DNA from: Viola odorata
Lineage: Eukaryota; Streptophyta; Magnoliopsida; Malpighiales; Violaceae
NCBI GenBank assembly: GCA_963691705.1
Contig: OY829539.1
Span: 63,028,327-63,092,326 of the forward strand
DNA: 64,000 bases
Direction: 5' to 3'
The notes beneath the pieces are model-generated. The model was not told the DNA's origin. It saw only the letters and a program-made list of their open reading frames with translations, and did not search any database. How positions within the stretch are numbered: the first letter of the stretch is position 1; every line of letters starts with the position of its first letter. The translations under genes were made by a program, and so were the position numbers. Shown in pieces: positions 24,022 through 32,884 of this stretch.

Positions 24022-26481
24022 ATGGGTAATGTTATCAGCTTGGATCCTTTGATCAAGCGAGTTTGTGATGGCGTGGTGGATTTCAGTTATGAGTTTGCTG
24101 TTAAACACGCAGCTTATGTATACAGTCTTCAACACAACCTTCAAGAGTTGGACAAAAATCTGGATAACCTGCAGACTCTAACTCTAAGGAACGAGTTGAT
24201 TCGAAAAATCGCACTCAAACAAGGGTATCAGATGCAGATGGGTGAAAGAGTTTGCTCGTGGATTACGAGGGTGGAGAAGGAAATCGTCAGAGGTGCTCAG
24301 TTGAAAATAGAAGGTGACCGCCAAGTTGATAGACTGTGTCTCGCCGGAATTTGCTCTACGCACTATTTCTCAACCTCCGTATTTGGCGGGCAGGTAGACA
24401 AATGTGTGAAAGAGCTAAACCATCTTAAAACCACTAGAGAAGGGTTCACTGATGAAGATCTCGTTGTAGAGGCTGTAGCAGAACTGAACGAGGGGGCTAA
24501 GAAGCCTTGTGGCCCAACAGTGGGCTTGGAGGAGAAACTTGCAGAGGTTTTGAGGTACCTAGAGAAAGAAAATGTAGGGATTGTGGGTGTTTATGGGCAA
24601 GGGGGTGTTGGAAAAACTACTCTCTTGAAGAAAATCAACAACCATTTTATCGACCATGACTCTGAACGTTTTCTGGTGGTTTGGATCGATGTGCCCAAAG
24701 ATACCAACCTTGAGGCCATTCAGAAAGCCGTTGGAGAAAAGATTGGCCTTCCTGACAAATGGAAGAACAGTAGTATCGAGGACAAAGCTGCATATATATC
24801 CGAGGAATTGCAGCGAAAGAAGATTATCCTGCTGCTAGATGACATACGTAAGGCTATTAACCTTTCTAAGATTGGGATTCCTCCATCCCATAGTCTGAAT
24901 GAATCCAAGGTAGTTTTTACAACACGGCCTGAACATGCATGCAAAAAAATGGAGCCGCAGCCTGGCTGGAGCACTAGCATAGAGACTTTGGCAGATAAAG
25001 AAGCTTGGAAACTGTTTGTGATGAGAGTTGGAGAGGATACCATCAACAGCCATCCACAAATTCCGCAGATTGCAAGAAGAGTTGCCAAAAAGTGTGGGGG
25101 GTTGCCACTAGCGTTATCTATAATAGGTAAAGCCATGTCTTGCGAGAGAGAACCCAAAGTGTGGGAGCATACTGTCAAGACTTTTGAAAGACCATCCCTC
25201 CAACATTCAGAAGCTCATCAGGAGGCCGATGGGGATAGTATGAGTGAGTTGTTCTCAATTTTGAGGTACAGTTATGAAAATTTACCAAATGAGACATATA
25301 AATCATGTTTCTTGTATTTTGCTCTTTATCCCGAGGGCTGTCTGGTTCAGAAAAAAGGCATAATAGAATATTGGATGTTTGAAGATTTTTGGATTGATTG
25401 TGATGATGATGACCTTGATCCTCATTGCGAGCCATACCGTATTTTGAATTTTCTTACTAGTTCATGTCTACTAGAAAATGAGAAGGATTGGGTAAAGATG
25501 CATGATGTGGTCCGAGGCATGGCATTGTGGATAGGAAAAGAAGATACATTGGCAATGGCTGAGATGGAGCTAGAAGAAACACCAAGTGTTAGGATGTGGA
25601 AACAAATGAAAAGGGTGTCACTGATGGACAGTGACATTAAGGAGCTAAAGCAGGTACCTGCATGCCCTAATCTTTTGACTTTGCTTCTCCTAGGAAATAG
25701 ACAACTACGTGAGATGTGTACTGGATTTTTTGAATCCATGGTCATGCTGACTGTCCTGGACCTGTCAAACACTAGTGTTGAGGAGCTGCCAAAGGGCATA
25801 TCAAGATTGGTTTCGTTAAAATATCTTGACATATCAGGTACGAAGATAACAGAGTTACCTGTTGCGTTGATAAAACTAAAAAAGTTAAGGTATTTGAATG
25901 TTGGGCGTCTTGAGAATCTAAGACTCAGTAGAAAAAATCAAGTAATCCACCAGTTGTCATCTTTGCAATTTTTGAAAATGAGGTTTACGAATTATTATTA
26001 TGAAGAAGATGAAATAAGCAAGGTAGAAGGGGATGATGAGATTCTTTTGGAGGAATTGCAGGATTTAGAAAATTTGAAGGTGTTAGAGATCACACTACGA
26101 TCTTTCTCAGGTCTTGTGAAATTGTTTAACAACCGCAGATTGTTGAAAAGAACTCAAGATTTGTGCCTCATCGATATCACAACTTCAAATCAGTCCATGG
26201 ATATTTCTTTGTTAGCACAAGCAAAACACTTGGATGGGCTTAAGCTTATACATTGTGATCTCAAGGAGTTGAAAAATAGCCAGGAATCCACTGATTCCAG
26301 CAGCAGCAAGCTCCTTAAAAGTACATCAACTGGTTTAACACAAATGATAAGTTTCAATAGCATCAAGACGTTAGTTGTGGGTGGCTGCAATTACTTGGAG
26401 GATATAACATGTGTTATTTCAATGCCAAATTTGAGACAGCTGTTTGTTGGTTATTGTGATGAATCTGTAAGGAGAAAATAG
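24022..26481 (+). CDS. CC-NB-ARC-LRR resistance protein, copy 3 (C-terminally truncated)
   Basis: This is an RPS5/RPS2-type CNL immune receptor of 819 aa. The N-terminus MGNVIS fits an N-myristoylation site (Gly2, Ser6), as in plasma-membrane RPS5-type receptors. Residues 20-150 form the coiled-coil domain. NB-ARC motifs: P-loop 192-200, kinase-2 LLLDD 270-274, RNBS-B FTTRPEH near 299, GGLPLAL 359-365, RNBS-D 429-438, MHD 493-495. LRRs run from about 520 onward. From the AELNEGAKKP segment on it is nearly identical to BED-NLR copies 1 and 2, so the CC has replaced the BED module or the reverse. A 13-nt deletion relative to copy 1 near 26465 shifts the frame and ends the protein at 26481, losing about the last 105 residues. 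It could still be expressed as a slightly short receptor. Confidence 0.88.
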   Translation: MGNVISLDPLIKRVCDGVVDFSYEFAVKHAAYVYSLQHNLQELDKNLDNLQTLTLRNELIRKIALKQGYQMQMGERVCSWITRVEKEIVRGAQLKIEGDRQVDRLCLAGICSTHYFSTSVFGGQVDKCVKELNHLKTTREGFTDEDLVVEAVAELNEGAKKPCGPTVGLEEKLAEVLRYLEKENVGIVGVYGQGGVGKTTLLKKINNHFIDHDSERFLVVWIDVPKDTNLEAIQKAVGEKIGLPDKWKNSSIEDKAAYISEELQRKKIILLLDDIRKAINLSKIGIPPSHSLNESKVVFTTRPEHACKKMEPQPGWSTSIETLADKEAWKLFVMRVGEDTINSHPQIPQIARRVAKKCGGLPLALSIIGKAMSCEREPKVWEHTVKTFERPSLQHSEAHQEADGDSMSELFSILRYSYENLPNETYKSCFLYFALYPEGCLVQKKGIIEYWMFEDFWIDCDDDDLDPHCEPYRILNFLTSSCLLENEKDWVKMHDVVRGMALWIGKEDTLAMAEMELEETPSVRMWKQMKRVSLMDSDIKELKQVPACPNLLTLLLLGNRQLREMCTGFFESMVMLTVLDLSNTSVEELPKGISRLVSLKYLDISGTKITELPVALIKLKKLRYLNVGRLENLRLSRKNQVIHQLSSLQFLKMRFTNYYYEEDEISKVEGDDEILLEELQDLENLKVLEITLRSFSGLVKLFNNRRLLKRTQDLCLIDITTSNQSMDISLLAQAKHLDGLKLIHCDLKELKNSQESTDSSSSKLLKSTSTGLTQMISFNSIKTLVVGGCNYLEDITCVISMPNLRQLFVGYCDESVRRK

Positions 26482-26494
26482 GTGAAGTACCACT

Positions 26495-26798
26495 GGTAGG
26501 AAAGGACGAAGAGGTGTATCCAGTATTCTCCAGTCTTGCAGTTCTGCATTTAAATAATCTTCCAGTACTGAAGAGTATTTACCCAAGCAACACTCTGGTG
26601 TTGCGCTTCCTGTATTCGCTTACCGTGAAGGATTGTCCGCAACTCAAGAAGCTTCCATTGGACCCTAATAGTGGTGTGTTGGGATGTTGTCAAATTAAGT
26701 TATTTTCTGAAGAGGATTGGTGGGATGCGGTTGAATGGGAGGATGATGATGCTAAAGCTGCTTTATTACCTCGTTTCAATCTTTATAACCTCAGCTAG
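26495..26798 (+). pseudogene. Displaced C-terminal LRR of NLR copy 3
   Basis: The terminal LRR region is still open in a second frame, with the same closing residues as copies 1 and 2 (EEDWWDAVEWED then LPRFNLYNLS), ending at a TAG before the 3' intron donor at about 26807. It is cut off from the main frame by the 13-nt deletion. Confidence 0.8.
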
Positions 26799-26870
26799 CA
26801 ATGGAAGGTAATGATCTAATATATCTTGATTTCCTAATAATCAATTCTTTATATATATATATATAATCAA

Positions 26871-27284
26871 GGTTGTAAAACCCGGCCCGGGACATTGATC
26901 CGGGCAGGTCAGAGGGCGAGAGGGTCAAAGGTTCAACCGGGTTCAACCGGGTTCAACCGGTAGTATCGACCCGGTCTATTTAATAATATTATTTATATAT
27001 TTTTATAAATATAAAATTTAATTAATTACCTTATAAACTAAAAACACAAACAAAAAAATGAATTAATGAAATGGGATTAAAGGAAAGGAGTGGCCAACCC
27101 GGTTTGACCCGGTTTGACCCGGTACCGGGTCACCGGGTCTCCGGTTGAACCGCCGGGTCCCCGGGTTTTTGCCGGGTCAGCAAGAGTCCGGTTTTAGGGG
27201 GTTAACCGGACCGGTCAGGCCACCGGTCCCCGGTCGGACCGGTCGAACCGGCCGGGCCGGTCCGGTTTTTACAACAATGAATAT
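26871..27284. mobile_element. GC-rich MITE, possibly hAT-like, in the 3' intron of NLR copy 3
   Basis: The paralogous introns of copies 1 and 2 go straight from the TA run to ATATGCTGATTTT. In copy 3 about 414 bp is inserted between TA runs. Ends CAAGGTTGTAAAACCCGG and CCGGTTTTTACAACAATG are imperfect inverted repeats. The inside is built of CCGGGT/ACCCGG motifs and an 11-bp unit (GGTTCAACCGG) repeated three times at 26929-26961. TA-rich flanks hide the target duplication, so the superfamily is a guess. Confidence 0.7.
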
Positions 27285-27409
27285 ATATATATATATATAT
27301 ATATGCTGATTTTATTTAATTTTTTAATTTTTTTCTTTTCAGGGATTCTAAGCTATTGAGAATGAGGCATTAATTTAATTCAAGAACTTGCTTCAAGCTT
27401 TCAAGAGCA

Positions 27410-27560
27410 ACCAGCTCTTACCGAGAGTTTCTTTTCTTTCTTGTTGTCGATCCCCTCTTTTTGATTAACTCAACATTAACCAACTCTTACCGAGAGTTTC
27501 TTTTCTTCCTTGTTTTCGCCCCGCCCCCCCCCCCCCCCCTCCCCCCCCCCCCCCCCCTCT
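27410..27560 (+). repeat. Partial tandem duplication of the NLR 3' UTR with a long C tract
   Basis: The segment CTCTTACCGAGAGTTTC occurs twice (about 27415 and 27484); copies 1 and 2 have it once. The second copy runs into an almost pure C tract of about 35 bases with one T (27522-27557), where copies 1 and 2 have only ATCCCTC. Confidence 0.85.
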
Positions 27561-28353
27561 TTTGATTATGTTGTGGCTGTAATTTATAATTTTTTCGATA
27601 CCATTTGATTTCGGAACTATAATTAACTCTCTCGAAAAATGATATTTTTGTGTTTGATTGATGATTTTTTTTTGTATCGTTATTTGTTTAAATTACAAAT
27701 GTCGAATTGCCTCACATTTACCTATTATGTAATCTTTTCTCATATTCCATTACTTTTTACTCCAATTTATACAAAAGGATACCAAAAAAGGTTTTGAAAC
27801 AATGTCGTTTAAGACATTGTGTCTCTGACTGCTTTTAAACGTCTCCATACTTTTTTTTACTTTTGTCTGACGATTTTACCCTTGCCACCAAACAAAAGCG
27901 CGAGCATTATCTTCCTCTGCCATTCTCAAGCTTCTCTCCCAAACGAAAAAAAATCATTCAAATTTTTGGAAAATTTGGGAGGGACATTGAAAATCAAATT
28001 AGGTGGGAAATAAAAATTTGAGATGTCAATCACCGTGTTCACTATATATTCTTTGTATTTAATCAACTTTAATTTCATCTTCTCCAGCTACAGATTTTCG
28101 AATTTGGGCGAAAAGAATTGAAAATTTGAGAGGGATTAAGGAAAAAATTGGAAAATGTTGGCACGAAAATTAGGGAAGCTTATGCAGAGATGAAGAGTGG
28201 GGAATGACAGTGTAATAAATAAGCGAAAAGTATAGGGGCATTATTGTAATCAAACAACACCAACAAAGTCCTAAAATGTTGTGCCCAGTCTCCAAACGAC
28301 ACACTTTAAAGACAGGAGGAAGTACAAAATATACGAGAAAAGTTACTACCAAA

Positions 28354-28510
28354 ACATTCTAATACTTGTATTTGCCCTATCAAATGTTAGATTAATTATT
28401 CAAATCAGACCTTCCTGATATTGTAAACTCTTCATTTAATAATAAAAAATGAAAAAACAAAACATTTACAATATTAATGGTCTGAGGGTCAATAGATAGG
28501 AGAAAGAAAT
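28354..28510 (+). pseudogene. Defensin-like gene relic (last codons and 3' flank)
   Basis: The stretch CTAATACTTGTATTTGCCC-(11 nt)-TAG aligns with the last codons of the intact DEFL (N-T-C-V-C-T-V-K-C, stop), and homology continues about 120 bp into the 3' flank (7321-7450). The upstream exons are missing. It shows that the NLR plus DEFL pair was duplicated as a unit. Confidence 0.7.
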
Positions 28511-29291
28511 ACAATCCTTGTATTTTTAATATACAAACTCTTTTTGGATTTACCTTCAACTCATTATTTTTCGATCTTTTTGGGTTCGAGTCACTATTAT
28601 ATATGTGGAATAACTCGAAATAACTTAGCGAGTTCAGCGAAAGGAAAAACATAAAACATTCAACACCAAAAGTACAGAATCCAGATATGCCACTTAACAT
28701 TAAAGAAGAGAACAAAAACCTTAACATTTCTTAACATAATTCTAAATAACAATAATCTCATTATTGGAGTTCTAATTCTACATAGATGAACACAAACCTC
28801 CGAGCTGCAAGCAGGCAAATGTATAAGATCACTGTCAGTTCAAAATGAAACAGAGAGCAGGCAGTGGTAGAGTGGCATGTAACTCTGCATCAAAGCTTAA
28901 TGCATCATTACTAAATAAGGAATGACATGTAGTTCATTGGTTGTCGGCTAGTGGCAACTGATCAACACCATCCCTTTCACAGTTTGTAAGACAGTATTCC
29001 TTCTATTGAACGATGAACGACAATCATGTCAACTACACATTACATGGGACATTACGCTTAACTGCCAATTTTCACATTATGTCCATTCATACAAAGGGAT
29101 GAAAGTCACAACAACATTCTTCTTAGAATATGTTCATTCCTATGAGTTCTCTACCAGGATTATAGCTAGGAAACAACTAATCGGATCCTAATCAAGCATA
29201 TCGAGTTTCAAAAGTGCATTTTTATGCCTCACCTTAAAAAAAACATATATCAAGTTTCGCTCTTTGATCACAAATCAAATTCGCTCTTTGA
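28511..29291. other. Intergenic, no supported gene; OEP21 3' flank
   Basis: A minus-strand open frame at 28392-28727 is AT-rich, has no recognisable domain and overlaps the DEFL relic, so it was not called. The end of this stretch carries a 24-bp direct repeat (CGCTCTTTGATCACAAATC..., about 29258 and 29282); the second copy contains the OEP21 stop codon. Confidence 0.5.
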
Positions 29292-32200
29292 TCACAAATC
29301 AAATCTCACCCTCCATCTACCATTCATGTCACCATTGAGGGTCCAATTATTCTCTCTAACTTGAAAATATGGTACCTGAGGAGGGAAAATTATAAACATG
29401 AGAGTGGCAAAAGAATGGTCGCGGTTGATTTTGACAGCAGATGGAGCACTTTGCTAAGAACTGAGTTCCATCAATGCCATAATGCACTTGAATCACCAGA
29501 AAGAAAAACAAGGTAATATTACATCTAAAGTTCAGTTCAGCCTGGACAACAAAGGAACAACGATAAGGCAATTATAAGGAGAACGCTTCCTCCTTTACAC
29601 ACATTAATTGTCCTGAACCATAAACTATGATGACTGATTACATGCCAATTATAAATATTAAATAGAGAGGCTTCACTCTACCCCCCCAGCTGAAAATAAT
29701 CTAGAGGCTACTGAAAGAAACACACCATAAACTAACAGCAAAAGCTTGATTAGGGTAAAATAATAATAATAAAGAAGAATCAAAGAACAAGAGCTGTGAT
29801 CCAAAATCCAAGCATGTAAAGCACAAATTAATTGCCATTGATCTTATCCTGTATTACTGATTATATTATATGCAGATTACAATTGTAGAGGCTTCGTTCT
29901 ACCTCCCACCTGAAAATTTTGTGGAGGCTATGGGAGAAACAGGTTATACACTGACAGCATCAACTTTATTGGAAAGAAAGAACAAGAAAACCATAGAGAG
30001 CAAGATATATAGACAAAACGTACAAAAGACAGATTAATTGTTGTGGACCACAAACTGTGACTAGAGATTGTATGGCAAATATAAATATAAAGGCTTTATC
30101 TTAACTATCAACTGAAAATCTATGTTGAGGCTATTGAAAGAAACACAATACACAATGATAGCATAAAACTTATATGGAAGAAAAAGATGGAGATAAAAAC
30201 TAAAGGGAAAGAGAAGCGATCAGATGAAAAAAGATGGTCAATGAAATGACAGAAGCAAAGGAGAACAAGTATAAAGAATATTCGAAAAGATAAAAAAGGA
30301 AACATGTCTATATGCAAAGTGTATAGAAATCTACATGATTACATGTCTACAGGAAAGGGCAGGTACCTTGTCAACCACATCATATCCAATCTTGAACCTA
30401 ACATCTTGATCTTTCTTAAAATTAAATATGCTCCATGTAAGTTCTGCAGCTCCTTTGGACTTCCTCTGCAATGTTACCATAACATATTAGTTGAACAGGG
30501 AATTCAAAGCAACAAACTGGAATCCAACTCTTTTTCACAGTCACTGTAATTTCAAACAGACTAAACAACATACTGACACACAAGGGATAAGAAGAATGAT
30601 ACTGACACCAATTATGATACACTTCCTTATATTTAAATGAAGTTTCATCATGGCCTAAAGAAAACACCAACCTCTTTGAATTCTTTGTCAACATCACATC
30701 GACCCTTTACAATGAAGCTGAACAAACCATCTTCTGTCACCGGAAATGCTTTCTTCCCACGTACAGTGTACCGGAGTTTCTCACGCTTGTCATATTGCAA
30801 TCCCACACCAAGACTAGCTGACAACTACATTTAGTCATACGATGAGTAAGGTATAGTTAAGGGAAATTGCAAAATTTGGCACCTGTACCTTGGGGTTGCA
30901 TTTCATTTGGCACCTCTACCTTATTTCGTCTTTAAATGGTATCGTACTGAATTGTTTGATCACATTTGGTACCTCCGTCCGTTGCCGTCACCACGTCAGC
31001 AGTCGCCTCTGACATGGCGCGCCATGTCAGCGTATCCGGCCCGAATTGTTCGGGTATGGGTCTGGTCGGGCTGCTGGTAATGGGTTTCAAACGACGCGTC
31101 GTTTGAACCCGGATGGGGCGTCGCTCAAGCTAGAGTGAACGACGTGGCGCTCAAGGTAGAGTGAACGACGCGTCGCTCAAGATGGAATGGGACGACTGTC
31201 GCCCAAGGTGGACGACCTGGCGAACGGACATGGGCATAAGTGAACGACCAGTCGTTCACTTTACACCTCCTTCATCTCCTAACCCGCGACATCAGTTCTT
31301 CATTTTCCCTTTTCCCTTTCCTTTTTCCCTTTTCCCTCTTCTCAAACTAACCTAACCCTAGATTTCCCTAATTGCAATTCTCCCTAATGCTAACCATATG
31401 AAAGCCCAAATTTGACGTTTGAGAAGAGGGAAAAGGGAAAAAGGAAAGGGAAATGAAGAACTGATGTCGCGGGTTAGGAGTTGAAGGAGGTGTAAAGTGA
31501 ACGACTGGTCGTTCACTTATGCCCATGTCCGTTCGCCAGGTCGTCCATCTTGGGCGACAGTCGTCCCATTCCATCTTGAGCGACGCGTCGTTCACTCTAC
31601 CTTGAGCGCCACGTCGTTCACTCTACCTTGAGCGCCACGTCGTTCACTCTAACTTGAGCGACGCCCCATCCGGGTTCAAACGACGCGTCGTTTGAAACCC
31701 ATTACCAGCAGCCCGACCCGACCCATGCTCGAACAATTCGGGCCGGATACGCTGACATGGCGCGCCACGTCAGCCATGTCAGAGGCGACTGCTGACGTGG
31801 CTCGCCACGTCAGCAACATAACGGACACGTGGTGACGGCAACGGACGGAGGTACTAAATGTGATCAAACAATTCAGTACGAGTACCCATTTAAAGACGAA
31901 ATAAGGTAGAGGTGCCAAATGAAATGCAACCCCTAGGTACAGGTGCCAAATTTTGCAATTTCCCTATAGTTAACTGACAAATGGACTACATTCAGACGTT
32001 TTCAGTGTTCTTAAGTTGTCCATGAAGTAAAAGATAAAGGAAATGAAACATACATTCGGGTAGAAATGTCGAATCATTCCACTAACATAACACGGAACCC
32101 CAAGTCTAGTGTCAAGCTCTCCATGAACCTAACAAAATTTCAGTAAAATTGAATTACTCTAAATAAAAATGCAGAAGAAGAAAAAAAGATAGCAGTAGTA

Positions 32201-32444
32201 GTAAATTAAAATCATAATAATATTCAAATACCAAAAGAGATACAGTGAATACAATATTCAACCCAACATTTTTTTGGGATAAATTCAACGCAACATTTAA
32301 GTTCATAAGTAAGAAAAAATGTGTAATTCTGGGGAAGAATGGAAGAAAGACCTGCAAATGAGTCTGAGAGTCGATGGGGAATCTCTCCTTGGCATGGATT
32401 TTTAGTGATTTAGAGTCCCCTCCATATCTCAATGATGTCTCCAT
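29292..32444 (-). CDS. OEP21: Chloroplast outer envelope pore protein 21 (OEP21)
   Basis: Five exons on the minus strand (32444-32352, 32128-32054, 30824-30672, 30465-30367, 29375-29292) total 504 nt, encoding 167 aa. The N-terminus [20 protein letters not shown] and the segments [29 protein letters not shown] and RENNWTLN are those of OEP21. OEP21 is an ATP- and triose-phosphate-regulated, anion-selective beta-barrel channel of the plastid outer envelope; it has no cleavable transit peptide and none is seen. Length is normal and the frame is intact. Intron 2 holds a 1.1-kb Mutator-type foldback element and intron 4 holds a degenerate triple repeat. The gene shares a 440-bp divergent promoter with the OST1 gene. 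Confidence 0.93.
29603..30180. repeat. Three degenerate tandem repeats of about 210-225 bp in OEP21 intron 4
   Basis: Units start with ATTAATTG at 29603, 29827 and 30033. Each holds AGAGGCTTC/AAGGCTTTA, CTGAAAAT, GAGGCTA and GAAACA at matching distances. They have diverged strongly from one another. Confidence 0.65.
30861..31964. mobile_element. Mutator-like foldback element with about 490-550 bp inverted repeats
   Basis: The ends GGGAAATTGCAAAATTTGGCACC and their reverse complement are flanked by a perfect 9-bp target duplication TATAGTTAA (30852-30860 and 31965-31973), the hallmark of Mutator-superfamily insertion. The left arm is 30861-31347, the loop 31348-31416 and the right arm 31417-31964. 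The arms are rich in GTGAACGACG/CGTCGTTCAC units and contain the palindrome AAACGACGCGTCGTTT. No transposase is present. It sits in OEP21 intron 2, so the pre-mRNA would contain a very long hairpin. The small protein-like frame seen on both arms is simply the repeat read twice. Confidence 0.92.
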
Positions 32445-32884
32445 TTCCTCCCCTAACTACTAAACCTAAACTTTGACAAACTCTCCGTCGGCGGACGGAA
32501 GTCAGCGTTTCTGTCGCGGCGGTTCAGTAACCAAACCACCGCAACAACTACCGCTAGTTCTCCCCTACGGTGTTCTTTTCTTCTCTTCGTTATCTTCACC
32601 GAATTCTACAAAAGCAGCCAGGTTCTCAAGTCACGTGACTGTCCTCCGTTTTATTATCGAACAATCTAATTGGGCTTTCAGATGATTGAGCACATTCGTA
32701 ATTAAGTTGGTCCAATACATTATTTGGGCTGGGCCTTCCAATGCTCTATTCTTCCACATTACATTTTTGGTTTTCCATTTCACGGAGCAGAAATCAGTAA
32801 CAAGTCAAAGACTCAAAAACAGAAGTGGCGGAGGAGTGAGGGAGGCGAGAGAAACGCCGAACTGTGGTGGAGGAAGTAAAAACG
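32445..32884. promoter_or_regulatory. Divergent promoter between OEP21 and OST1
   Basis: Only 440 bp separate the OEP21 start codon (minus) from the OST1 start codon (plus), so the two promoters and leaders must lie here. The sequence is less AT-rich than its surroundings and holds CACGTGAC at about 32631, a G-box-like core. No strong TATA box is obvious on either side. Confidence 0.55.

Noticed and set aside
28392..28727. 111-aa minus-strand open frame
   Set aside because: AT-rich, no recognisable domain, and overlapping the DEFL relic.
31161..31595. Two nearly identical 64-75 aa open frames in opposite directions ([10 protein letters not shown]...)
   Set aside because: They are the two arms of the Mutator-type foldback element read on both strands, not genes.
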